From: Ga0077527 sp964433345
GTDB lineage: Bacteria > Pseudomonadota > Gammaproteobacteria > Burkholderiales > SG8-41
NCBI GenBank assembly: GCA_964433345.1
Contig: CAYSQJ010000005.1
Location: 62,001 to 126,000, forward strand
Length of the DNA stretch: 64,000 nucleotides
Direction of reading: 5' to 3'
Made by a program: the position numbers and the translations under genes. Below the pieces are notes generated by a model. It had not been told where the DNA came from and searched no databases. It saw only the letters and a program-made list of their open reading frames with translations. Below, piece after piece: positions 26,455 to 35,400 of this stretch. Each line of letters starts with the position of its first letter. Within the stretch, counting starts at the first letter, position 1.

Positions 26455-27435
26455 ATGAAACCCTATGCCGCACTGAATCCCGAACTCATACTCGACGCCA
26501 TCGAATCCAGCTGCGGCCTGCGCTGTGACGGCCGCCTGCAGGCGCTGAACAGCTACGAAAACCGCGTCTACCAGGTGTGGCTGGACGACGGCCAGTCCAT
26601 TGTCGCGAAGTTCTACCGGCCGCAGCGCTGGAGTACCGAAGCCATCCAGGAAGAGCAGGACTTCGCCACTGAACTTGCCGCGCGCGAGCTGCCGGTGGTG
26701 GCGCCGCTGGTTTTCAAGGGTCGCACGCTGCACGAACACGGCGGTTTCCAGTTCGCGCTGACGCCGCGCCGCGGCGGGCGCACACCGGAATTTGATGACC
26801 CGGAGACGCTGCAGTGGATGGGGCGCTTCATTGCCCGCATTCATGCAGTGGGTGAGGTAAAGCCCTTTGTGCATCGCCCGACGCTGGACATCGAATCCTT
26901 CGCCTACGAGCCGGTGCAGTTCGTGCTCGACAGCGAGTTCGTGCCGGATGACCTCTATGACACCTATGCCAGCGTTGTCGAAGACGTGGTCGAAAGAATC
27001 GAACGGCGCTGGGAAACCGCCGGCAAGGTCCGGCAAATCCGGCTTCACGGCGACTGCCATGCCGGCAACGTGCTGTGGACCGACGAGGGGCCGCATTTCG
27101 TCGACCTCGACGATGCGCGCATGGGGCCTGCGGTGCAGGACCTGTGGATGTGCCTGTCGGGCGACCGCAAGTCGCAGCAGGCCCAACTGCTGCATTTGCT
27201 CGAGGGTTACTGCGAGTTCCGCGAATTTGATGCAGGGGAACTGATGCTGGTGGAGGCGCTGCGCACGCTGCGCATGGTGCATTACGCGGGCTGGCTGGCG
27301 CGGCGCTGGGACGATCCCGCCTTCCCGGCGAGCTTTCCCTTTTTCAATACCCAGCGTTATTGGCAGGACCACATCCTCTCGCTGCGCGAACAGGCCGCGG
27401 CGCTGGACGAATCGCCGCTGCAATGGCTGCGCTGA
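26455..27435 (+). CDS. srkA: Stress-response kinase A (SrkA/YihE) family Ser/Thr kinase
   Basis: A 326-residue kinase of the YihE/SrkA family, structurally similar to choline kinase, which protects cells from stress-induced death in E. coli. The ATP-Lys is K52 in SIVAKFYRP. The catalytic loop is HGDCHAGNV (D200, N205), and the metal-binding Asp is in FVDLDDARMG (about 217). Length matches the family (about 325). The ATG at 26455 follows a leader (26317-26454) without a clear promoter. The end overlaps the hydrolase start by 13 nt. Confidence 0.92.
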   Translation: MKPYAALNPELILDAIESSCGLRCDGRLQALNSYENRVYQVWLDDGQSIVAKFYRPQRWSTEAIQEEQDFATELAARELPVVAPLVFKGRTLHEHGGFQFALTPRRGGRTPEFDDPETLQWMGRFIARIHAVGEVKPFVHRPTLDIESFAYEPVQFVLDSEFVPDDLYDTYASVVEDVVERIERRWETAGKVRQIRLHGDCHAGNVLWTDEGPHFVDLDDARMGPAVQDLWMCLSGDRKSQQAQLLHLLEGYCEFREFDAGELMLVEALRTLRMVHYAGWLARRWDDPAFPASFPFFNTQRYWQDHILSLREQAAALDESPLQWLR

Positions 27436-28259
27436 ATTCACTGCTGCGCATCGTCATCATCGGTGTCGCGGCCTGGGCCATCGTCGTTGCCTGGGTCTGG
27501 CTGACGCAGGACCGGCTGGTGTATTTCCCCCAGGTCGGCCGTGACAATCCGGCGACACCCGCTGCAGCGGGACTGCGTTTCGAGAACCTGCGGCTCAAAA
27601 CTGAAGACGGCGAGACGCTGGCGGCGTGGTGGGTGCCGGCGACAGCGGGCAAGCCACGCGGCGCGGTGCTGCTGCTGCACGGCAACGCCGGCAGCATCGC
27701 TGACCGCATCATCTACCTGCCGCAGTTCACGGCGATGGGTTACGGCGTGCTGCTGGTCGATTACCGTGGTTATGGCCGCAGCAGCGGTTCACCGGATGAG
27801 GAAGGCACTTATGCCGATGCGCGCGCCGCCTGGCGCTGGCTCAATGAACGCGGTTTTGCTGCCGGGGACACAGTGCTGGTCGGTGAATCTCTGGGCGGCG
27901 CGGTGGCGGCGGAACTCGCGGCACGCGTGCAGCCGCGGGCTCTGCTGTTGCTGTCGACTTTCACGTCGGTCGACGACCTCGGCAGCGAACTCTATCCCTG
28001 GCTGCCGGTGCGCTGGATCAGCCGCTTCCGCTACGACACGCTGCAGGGTGTGAAGGATTATCGCGGGCCGGTGCTGGTGGTACACAGCCGGGATGACGAG
28101 ATCGTGCCTTTTGCGCATGCCCGGCGGCTGCAGGCGGCTGCGGGTGCGCGAGGACGACTTCTCGAAATGCGCGGCGGGCACAATGATGCTTTTGTGTTCG
28201 GCAAACCGGAGCAGGTCGCGGCGGTGGCCGCGTTTCTCCGCAGTGCTGCTCCGATGTGA
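27423..28259 (+). CDS. Membrane-anchored alpha/beta hydrolase
   Basis: A 278-residue serine hydrolase of the YfhR/BEM46-like group. Residues 5-30 are a membrane anchor (SLLRIVIIGVAAWAIVVAW). The oxyanion-hole motif LLLHGNAGS, the nucleophile elbow VGESLGGAVAA, an acidic residue in HSRDDEIVPF and the His in GGHNDAF complete the triad. The fold should sit outside the membrane. It overlaps srkA by 13 nt. Its TGA is followed directly by the AT-rich element, which spans the whole gap to the patatin gene. Confidence 0.88.
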   Translation: MAALNSLLRIVIIGVAAWAIVVAWVWLTQDRLVYFPQVGRDNPATPAAAGLRFENLRLKTEDGETLAAWWVPATAGKPRGAVLLLHGNAGSIADRIIYLPQFTAMGYGVLLVDYRGYGRSSGSPDEEGTYADARAAWRWLNERGFAAGDTVLVGESLGGAVAAELAARVQPRALLLLSTFTSVDDLGSELYPWLPVRWISRFRYDTLQGVKDYRGPVLVVHSRDDEIVPFAHARRLQAAAGARGRLLEMRGGHNDAFVFGKPEQVAAVAAFLRSAAPM

Positions 28260-28292
28260 TTTTAAGTATATGATTTTATTTGTAAATATATG
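28257..28292 (-). repeat. AT-rich element, copy 3 (fills a gene gap)
   Basis: On the minus strand it reads ATATATTTACAAATAAAATC, then ATATACTTAAAATCAC. The core AAATAAAATCA is shared with the copy at 31.4 kb. The element runs from the stop codon of the hydrolase (28257-28259) to the start codon of the patatin (28290-28292), so there is no other spacer DNA. Confidence 0.8.
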
Positions 28293-29090
28293 AAAAGCGA
28301 ACTCAAGGTCGGCATCGCCCTCGGCGCGGGTTCGGCCCGCGGCTGGGCACATATCGGCGTGCTGCGCGCGCTGGCCAAGGCCGGCATTCGACCGCAAATC
28401 ATCTGCGGCTCCTCGATCGGTGCTCTTGTCGGCGCCGTGCATGCGGCGGGACAGCTCGACGCGCTGGAAGAGTGGGTGCTGGGACTGACCTGGCGCAAGG
28501 TGCTCGGTTTTTTCGACATCAGCTTCGATGGCGGCTTCCTGAAAGGCGCGAAGCTGATTGCCTATCTCGAAGACCATTTGCTCGACCGCTCGATCGAGGA
28601 ACTGGAGTTGCCCTTCGGTGCTGTCGCCACCGACCTGCGCAGCGGCCGCGAAATTTGGCTGCGCGAAGGGCGGGCGGCCGATGCCGTGCGTGCCTCGATC
28701 GCATTGCCGGGGCTGTTCACGCCTTTCGTGCTCGACGACCGCCTGCTGGTCGACGGCGCGCTGGTGAATCCGGTTCCGGTGTCCCTGTGCCGCGCGATGG
28801 GTGCTGACATCGTGATCGGTGTCGATCTCGGCGGCGGGCGCATGGCGCGCCGCGCCGGTGCCGCGCGCCGTGACAGGTCGCTGAACATGATCGAGGTGGT
28901 CGCCGAGAGCATCAACATCATGCAGGTGCGGATTACCCGCAGCCGCCTTGCCGGAGAGCCTGCCGATGTGCTGGTTACGCCGCTGCTCGAGGACATCGGC
29001 ACCATGGAATACCACCGCGCGGCCGAGTCCATTGCCGAGGGGCATGCCGCGGCGGAACTCGCGCTGCCGCAGATCAGGCGACTGTTGTAG
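28290..29090 (+). CDS. Patatin-like phospholipase (RssA-type)
   Basis: A 266-residue lipid acyl hydrolase with a Ser-Asp dyad. The glycine-rich oxyanion loop is GAGSARGWAHIGVL (about 12-25). The nucleophile is S42 in ICGSSIGALVGA, and D155 is in LLVDGALVNPVPV. This order and the short C-terminus resemble RssA/YchK-type bacterial patatins. It starts straight from the AT-rich element, so its ribosome-binding site must lie inside that element or further upstream (TTTGTAAATAT gives no clear site), or it is translated by coupling. Confidence 0.9.
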   Translation: MKSELKVGIALGAGSARGWAHIGVLRALAKAGIRPQIICGSSIGALVGAVHAAGQLDALEEWVLGLTWRKVLGFFDISFDGGFLKGAKLIAYLEDHLLDRSIEELELPFGAVATDLRSGREIWLREGRAADAVRASIALPGLFTPFVLDDRLLVDGALVNPVPVSLCRAMGADIVIGVDLGGGRMARRAGAARRDRSLNMIEVVAESINIMQVRITRSRLAGEPADVLVTPLLEDIGTMEYHRAAESIAEGHAAAELALPQIRRLL

Positions 29091-29110
29091 AACGATCGCC
29101 CGCAGGCGAC

Positions 29111-29887
29111 TCAGTCAAGGCCCAGCGCGTCGCGGGTGTTGCGGACCAGGGTTTTGGGCGCGATCGGCTTGTTGAGGTAGCCGGAAGCGCCATAGGCCAG
29201 CGCGGCCACGATGTCGTCGCGTTCGGCGCGTGCCGTGACGACGATGATCGGCGTGTCCTTGTACTCCGCGTGCTCGCGGATCTTGCCGAGGACGTCGAGA
29301 CCAACGACATCACGCAGGTCGACATCCATGATGATCAGGTCGGGTAGCGGCGTCTTGCCCATGGCCGCGGCGATCTCATTGCGCGTGCCGGCGCCTCGCA
29401 CGTCGAAGCCGTTCTGCATCAGCGCGCGGGCGGCGGCCAGCGCTTCCGCCTCGTGGCTGTCGATGACCAGCACGACATGCTTGCCGCCGCCACGCGGCGG
29501 TACCGGCTTGCCGGGCCGGTTGAGGATGCTGATCTGGTAGCCGGCCTTCAGCCTGCGGACACCGGAGATGGTGGTTTCGGCATGCCGCAGCTGCTCCAGC
29601 GTAGGCTCCTTCGGGCGCTCGCTGAGAAAGTTTTCCAGCTCGCGCACGGCGGGCGGCGGTGCGGCTCCCTTTTCCGGCAGCAGTTCGAGGTATCCGTCCT
29701 TGACCAGCAGCGCCAGTGCGCCACCGATGTCGCCGGCACGCGGGAAACGCGCCCGCAGCTCGGAAACCGTTGCCTGCTGGCCGACGGCCGCGAGCAGACC
29801 CTTGGTGCCGGGTTTCAGCAGGCCGGGCCTGGCCGCGATTTCGGCTTTTCCCTTGGCGGTGGTGGTGTAGGCAACGTTGTCGGTCAT
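29111..29887 (-). CDS. Response regulator with a small N-terminal domain
   Basis: A 258-residue protein. Residues about 136-256 form a CheY-like receiver: D143 (only one acidic residue at the usual pair), phosphoacceptor D188 in LIIMDVDLRD, T218 in VVTARA and K240 in YLNKPI. Residues about 5-72 form a small winged-helix-like unit. It shows the same pattern as the N-terminus of the 1084-residue protein at 32476: T..KG, then a hydrophobic V..L block and DGYLELL, against SGYVKVF. A linker of about 60 residues joins them. There is no DNA-binding output domain at the C-terminus, so signalling may pass through the shared N-terminal module. The ATG at 29887 is preferred to one eleven codons upstream. 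Confidence 0.82.
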   Translation of the reverse strand: MTDNVAYTTTAKGKAEIAARPGLLKPGTKGLLAAVGQQATVSELRARFPRAGDIGGALALLVKDGYLELLPEKGAAPPPAVRELENFLSERPKEPTLEQLRHAETTISGVRRLKAGYQISILNRPGKPVPPRGGGKHVVLVIDSHEAEALAAARALMQNGFDVRGAGTRNEIAAAMGKTPLPDLIIMDVDLRDVVGLDVLGKIREHAEYKDTPIIVVTARAERDDIVAALAYGASGYLNKPIAPKTLVRNTRDALGLD

Positions 29888-30084
29888 TTTGGTGTCGGTG
29901 ATTGCGCAGGCTCCTGGCATGGTCGGCGATGGCCGGCAAACATGTCAAACCCGCTGAATCCGCTGATTTGATGATGCTGAATTGACCTGCCTGGCGAAGC
30001 CATGTTCCCGCAAGCCGGCAGAAAGCACGCGAGTTTACTGCAAAGACGGCGGCAAAAGACGGTGTCCATCGTACACTTGCGGCC

Positions 30085-30918
30085 ATGGATGCATGGCGCG
30101 ACGGTTTTGCCGACGGTTTCCCGCTGCTGTGGCCGCTGCGCGATGCCGCGGCGGCTGCGCAGGGCGCAGACTGGCCGTCCCGCGCCGCGATGCAGCGCGC
30201 GCTGGACGCGGCGGGAGCAAGGACTGCATCGGGCCTGCCGCTCAGGCTGGTTGCCCCGATGCCGGACGGTCTGTCCTACGAGCAACGTCTGTTTTGCCGC
30301 GGCGAACTCGAATTCCGTGAACGCAGCTGGCACGACCTGTTCAATGTGCTGGTGTGGCTCGGTTTTCCGCGCGCGAAGGCGGCGCTCAATGCGCGGCATC
30401 ATGCGGCGCCGGCGGTGTCACAGGGCCGCGGCCCGGTGCGCGATGCGCTGACACTGTTCGATGAAAGCGGACTGATCGTGCTGTCGGCGGATGCGCACCT
30501 GCTGGAAATGATCCGCGGCTTTTGCTGGAAGTCACTGTTCTGGACACACCGCGCGCAGGTCATCGACGGCATGCGGTGTCTGCCCTTCGGGCATGCGCTG
30601 TGCGAAAAGGCGCTGTCGCCGTACAAGGGCATGACCGGGCACAGCCTGCTGTTCGATGTCGATCAGGATTTTCTCGGTCTTTCCCCTGCCGCGCAGTTGC
30701 GGGAGGTCGATGCCCGTGTTGCCGCGCATCTTGCCGATCCGGCCGCCATGCTCGACACGCGGGAACTCGCGCCGCTGCCGGTGCTGGGCATTCCGGGCTG
30801 GTGCGCGGACAACGGGCGGGAAGATTATTACGACGACCGCCGGCATTTCCGGCCGGGACGCAGGACGCGGGAGCGGCGACATGCAAACGTGCCATTGCCG
30901 GTGAAAGGAGAGGCATGA
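30085..30918 (+). CDS. DUF3025 domain protein
   Basis: A 277-residue protein matching the DUF3025 pattern of betaproteobacteria: an N-terminal W...W-P-L region, the conserved LEFRERSWHDLFNVLVWLGFPRAKAALN segment (about 74-101), DALTLFDESGLIV, FGHALCEKAL, and a C-terminal GIPGWCADNGREDYYDDRRHFRPGR block. The conserved Trp, Asp, His and Arg suggest an enzyme, but its role is unknown. The ATG at 30085 is preceded by a weak site. It ends in an ATGA overlap with dtd, so the two are coupled. Confidence 0.88.
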   Translation: MDAWRDGFADGFPLLWPLRDAAAAAQGADWPSRAAMQRALDAAGARTASGLPLRLVAPMPDGLSYEQRLFCRGELEFRERSWHDLFNVLVWLGFPRAKAALNARHHAAPAVSQGRGPVRDALTLFDESGLIVLSADAHLLEMIRGFCWKSLFWTHRAQVIDGMRCLPFGHALCEKALSPYKGMTGHSLLFDVDQDFLGLSPAAQLREVDARVAAHLADPAAMLDTRELAPLPVLGIPGWCADNGREDYYDDRRHFRPGRRTRERRHANVPLPVKGEA

Positions 30919-31364
30919 TTGGATTGCTGCAGCGGGTCAGTGCGGGCGAGGTCGTGATCGAGGGACGGGTGGTCGGCGCCATCGGCCGCGGCCTGCTGGT
31001 GCTGCTCGGTGTGGAGGCAGGCGATACCGAGGCCGAGGCGGACAGGCTGCTCGGGCGCCTGCTCGATTACCGGGTGTTCGCGGATGCCGAAGGCAGGATG
31101 AATCTGTCGCTGCGCGATGTCGGCGGCGGCCTGCTGCTGGTACCCCAGTTCACGCTGGCGGCGGACACGCGCAAGGGTCTGCGCCCGGGCTTCTCGACGG
31201 CGGCGGCGCCGGAGCAGGGGCGGCGGCTGTTCGAGCACGTGGTCGCCTCAGCCCATGCTCTGCACGCGCCGGTGGCCCAGGGCGAATTCGGCGCGGACAT
31301 GAAGGTCACGCTGACCAACGATGGTCCGGTGACCTTCTGGCTGCAGGTGCGCCCGCCGGCATGA
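30915..31364 (+). CDS. dtd: D-aminoacyl-tRNA deacylase
   Basis: A 149-residue enzyme that removes D-amino acids (and glycine from tRNA-Ala) wrongly attached to tRNA. The two active-site signatures are complete: PQFTLAADTRKGLRPGF (about 79-95), a variant of SQxTL, and the cross-subunit NDGPVTFWL (about 136-144, the NxGPVT motif). Family length is about 145-150. The ATG overlaps the DUF3025 stop by 4 nt, and GGAGAG lies about 6 nt upstream. Confidence 0.96.
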   Translation: MIGLLQRVSAGEVVIEGRVVGAIGRGLLVLLGVEAGDTEAEADRLLGRLLDYRVFADAEGRMNLSLRDVGGGLLLVPQFTLAADTRKGLRPGFSTAAAPEQGRRLFEHVVASAHALHAPVAQGEFGADMKVTLTNDGPVTFWLQVRPPA

Positions 31365-31412
31365 ATTCACGGGTAGAATCCGCCAGCGCTGCCATCAGAC
31401 GTTTGGGTGCAT

Positions 31413-31450
31413 TAAATTTATAAATAAAATCAGATAGTTATAATTATTTT
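31413..31450 (+). repeat. AT-rich element, copy 4
   Basis: It reads AAATTTATAAATAAAATCAG, then ATAGTTATAATTATTTT. The match to the copy at 28.3 kb is over AAATAAAATCA and TA.TTA. It lies in the gap between dtd and htpX, in the direction of transcription, about 50 nt after the dtd stop. Confidence 0.75.
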
Positions 31451-31536
31451 CGGACGACGGCGAGGTACTTGAACTTGCGTGTGCCGGCCTCATCTAAGGA
31501 CCGTTGCCCAATCACATTTCTGGAGCCTGTGAACCT

Positions 31537-32412
31537 ATGAAACGTGTCTTTCTGCTGATTGCCACCAACTTCGCGATCCTCGCGGTGCTCAGCGTGACCA
31601 TGCAGTTGCTGGGGATCGACGCTGCTCTGGAAAACGAGGCCGGGCTCAATCTCCAGGGCCTGCTGGTCTTCGCCGCCATCTTCGGTTTCGGCGGCGCGTT
31701 CATTTCGCTGTTCATCTCGAAATGGATGGCCAAGCGGTCGATGGGCGTGCACGTGATCGAGGTGCCGTCGAACATGACCGAGCGCTGGCTGGTCGACACC
31801 GTCAAGCGTCAGGCCGAGCGTGCCGGCATCGGCATGCCGGAAGTCGGCATCTACGATGCGCCCGACGTCAATGCCTTTGCCACCGGCTGGAACCGCAATG
31901 ACGCACTGGTCGCGGTCAGCACCGGCCTGCTCAACAACATGAGCCAGGAGGAGGCCGAGGCCGTGCTCGGTCACGAAGTGAGCCATGTCGCCAACGGCGA
32001 CATGGTGACGCTGACGCTGATCCAGGGCGTGGTCAATACTTTCGTCATTTTCCTGTCGCGCGTGATCGGCTTTTTCGTCGATCGCGTGCTGCTTAAAAAC
32101 GAGCGCGGACAGGGGCCCGGCTTCTTCATCGCGACCATGGTTGCGCAACTGGTGTTGGGCGTGCTGGCGAGCATGGTCGTCGCCTGGTTCAGCCGGCAGC
32201 GTGAATTCCGCGCTGACGCCGGCGGCGCAGAACTGGCCGGTCGCCAGAAGATGATCGCCGCGCTGGAGCGGCTCAAGGTGAACCACGAGCAGACCGCATT
32301 GCCGGCGCAGATGGCGGCCTTCGGCATCTCGGGCGGTGGCGGCATGGCACGGTTGTTCATGTCGCATCCGCCGCTGGACGAGCGCATCGAGGCGCTGCGC
32401 AACAGCCGCTGA
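31537..32412 (+). CDS. htpX: HtpX zinc metalloprotease
   Basis: A 291-residue inner-membrane M48 protease that degrades misfolded membrane proteins. Two N-terminal helices (4-24 and about 42-62) precede the zinc site GHEVSHVANGD (H146, E147, H150). The third ligand Glu is in REFRADAGGAELAG, and two further helices lie between. The C-terminal FMSHPPLDERIEAL is diagnostic of HtpX. Length fits (about 290). The ATG at 31537 is used; a longer reading from 31504 lacks support. Its gene is closed by a strong terminator. Confidence 0.96.
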   Translation: MKRVFLLIATNFAILAVLSVTMQLLGIDAALENEAGLNLQGLLVFAAIFGFGGAFISLFISKWMAKRSMGVHVIEVPSNMTERWLVDTVKRQAERAGIGMPEVGIYDAPDVNAFATGWNRNDALVAVSTGLLNNMSQEEAEAVLGHEVSHVANGDMVTLTLIQGVVNTFVIFLSRVIGFFVDRVLLKNERGQGPGFFIATMVAQLVLGVLASMVVAWFSRQREFRADAGGAELAGRQKMIAALERLKVNHEQTALPAQMAAFGISGGGGMARLFMSHPPLDERIEALRNSR

Positions 32413-32423
32413 TCGCTCTTTGC

Positions 32424-32459
32424 TGAAAAAAACCGCGCCCTCGGGCGCGGTTTTTTATT
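32424..32459. terminator. Rho-independent terminator after htpX
   Basis: AAAAAACCGCGCCC, then TCGGGCGCGGTTTTTT: a stem of about 11 GC-rich pairs with a short loop and a T-run. The A-run on the left makes it work in both directions, so it also ends the leftward 1084-residue gene. Confidence 0.92.
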
Positions 32460-32475
32460 GGGCCCGAACCGCAGT

Positions 32476-35400
32476 TCAGGGGCGCAGCAGGGGATCGCGC
32501 AAGGTACCGGTAATGCCGAGATTGCCCCGTGCCACCACCAGTCCGCGTGACCCGAGTTCGGCGTTGACGCGGCCTGCCAGCGCACTGTCTGCGCTGATGT
32601 TGAGCGCGCCACTGGCATTCAGCGGGCCGGAGGTGAGCTGCAGCTGCTTGTAGGCATAGCGGCCGTTGCTGGCGCTGAGTGCGCCGCCGAGCGTGTCGAA
32701 ACGGGTTTTGCCGCCCCGGGTCCCGCTGGCAGTCGGCGACTGGATGGCGCGGACCAGGTCGACGTTGTTCAATTCGCCGGTGCTGACGGTGAAGGACAGT
32801 TCCGCCGCGCTGCCGTCAAAAAGGGTTTTCAGATCCTTGCCCTGGAGTGCATAGCTGCCGTTGGCACTGACCGAGCCGGTGGCCGAGAAGTCGCGCGTGT
32901 AAGCCCTCAGCAGGTCCTGCAGCCTTCCGTTCTCGAGGCTGAATTCGCCCTCGACGCTGATGCCCGATTCCCAGGCGGCCTTCAGCGCGCCCTTGACACG
33001 GCCGCCGCCGACCCGGCCGTCGATGCTGCTGACGGTGGCCTGTCTGCCGCTGATCTGCACCGAGGCCGAGAGGTCGCTGAATTGCAGCTCGGGTCCCAGC
33101 GGCAGCAGCCACTCACGAGCCTGGATGTTCAGCGCCAGGCCCTTGTCATTCGGGGTCAGTTCGACCACCAGCTTGCCGTCCTGCATGCGCATTCTCTGCA
33201 TCGCGCCGTTGCGACCGAAGCTGAGGGTCGCGTCAAACTGCGGAACATCGAGCGGCATCCCGCTGACCTTGACGCCGGTCATCCGCAGCTGACGTACCTG
33301 CAGTTCCGCGCCGTCGACGCCCCTGGCCAGCGCCGGCAGCAGCTGTGCGCCGGCGGCGTCCATGCTGACCGCATTGGCGGTGACGGTGTCGAACTCGCGC
33401 GCGCCGAGCAGCAGGCTCCAGGGCATCATCGGGATGTTCACCGTGTCGGCCTTGATCTGCTGCGTGCTGCCGATGCTGATCCGCTCCAGCCGCAGCACCT
33501 GCTCGGGATATACCGTGTAGCGCATGTTGGCGATGCGCACCGGCTGGCCCAGGCGCTGTGAAACGAGATCCTGCACGGCGGGTATCTGCGCCGTCAGCGG
33601 CATCAGCTGCAGGGCGGCGAGGCCGACAACGAGGATCAGTACCAGGACGACGACGGCGATCAGACCCTTGCGGCGCGGCTTGCGGTCGGCGCGGAAGGTG
33701 GAGGCGGCATCGCGCGCCTCGGACTCCATGCGCAGCTTGCGGTCGGCGGCCGCGGCCTTTGCGCGTTCCTCGGCTTCGGCGCGGTAACGCGCATCCGCCT
33801 CGGCCTCGGCGCGAGCCCGTGCCCGCAGCTCTTCCTCGACCCGCGACTTGACGGTCTTCTCGGCGTTCTCGCGCAGTTCCTGTTCGCGCACGACGCGTGC
33901 CACCGCCTCGGTCTTCGCGCGCTCCTCGGCCTCCGCCCGTGCCTTGCGCTCCGCTTCCATTTGCGCCTTGGCCTTGGCCACTGCGGCCTCGGCAAGCGCC
34001 GCGCGCTGTTCGGCTTCTTCCCGCGCGCGCTTGATCTCGGCGCTTTCGCCGGCTGCGGCCTGGCGGGCGAGGCGTTCGGCATCCTCGCGCGCCTTCTGTG
34101 CAATCTCCAACTGGCGGTCGGCTTCCTCGCGCGCCTTGCGTTCGGCAACAGTGCGCGCTGCTATCTCGGCCTGCGCCTTTTTCTCGGCCTCTTCGCGCTT
34201 GCGGCGCTCTTCCTCTATGACCGCTTCGACTTCGGCACGGGCCTTCTGCTCGGCCTCGGCCTGCGCCTTGCGCACGGCTTCCTCGCGCAGCTCGCGCTCG
34301 GCGGTCACCTTGGCTTCGGCGGCCTCGCGGGCGCGGCGTTCTTCGGCCACCCGCGATTCCATTTCCTCGCGGGCACGGCGTTCTTCCTCGGCACGCGCTT
34401 CGGCTTCGGCGGCCGCCTTGCGCGACTGTTCCTGCAGCTGGCGCAGTTCCGCCTTTGCCTTGGCTTCGGCCTCGGCGCGTGCCTTGTGTGCGATCTCTTC
34501 GGCCTGCCGCCGCTGTTCCTCTTCGCGCTGGCGGGCTTCGGCTTCGGCTTTTGCACGCGCCTCCGCTGCCGCACGCGCCTCCGCTTCCATGCGTGCCTTC
34601 GCCTTGGCTTCCTCAAGTGCCTTCATCGCAGCGGCGGCCTTGGCCTGAGCCTCGGGATCCGATCCCTGGGTGGCCCGTGCTTCGGCAGCGGCCTTGGCAC
34701 GGGCAGCTTCCTCGGCCATCTGCCGCGCCTGGGCGACCGCCGATTCCGCAGCGCGGGCGCGTGCTTCGGCTTCCTCGAGCGCCTTGCGCTCGGCTTCCAG
34801 GCGCGACTTGATTTCCGCTTCCATGCGCTGGCGGGCCTCGGCTTCGCGTTTCGCCGAGTCCTGGGCGCGGGCGAGGGCTTCCGCCATGGCCTTCATTTGC
34901 GCCTCGAGTGCCTCGCGCGCCCGGGTTTCCGCCGCGGCGTGTGCGTTGGCTTCCGCCTCGGCCTTCTCCTGGGCCTCGGCTTCGGCCTTGGCGTGTGCTT
35001 CCGCGGTGGCCTTCGCCAGCGCATCGGCTTTGGCGCGCGCTTCCGCCTCGGCGCGTGCCCTGGCTTCCGCGGCGGCCTTGTTCGAGGCTTCCTGTGCGAG
35101 CTTGAGTCGGGCCTCGGCTGCTGCCTTGGCGGCGGCATCGGCAGCTGCCTTGCTTTCGGCTTCGGCCCGGGTGCGTGCTTCGGCTGCGGCTTTGGCGGCA
35201 ATGTCGGCCTTGGCCTTGGCTTCCGCCTCGGCTTTCAGCCGGGCTTCGGCAGCAGCGCGGGCCTGGGCCTCCGCCTGCTGCCTTGCCTTGGCTTCCATTG
35301 CCGCTTTTGCCGCAGCCTGGGCGCGGGCCTTGGCCTCGGCTTCCTTCTGCTTGCGCTGCTCGGCCTCGGCATTGATCTTCGCGACGGCGTCGGGCGAGGT

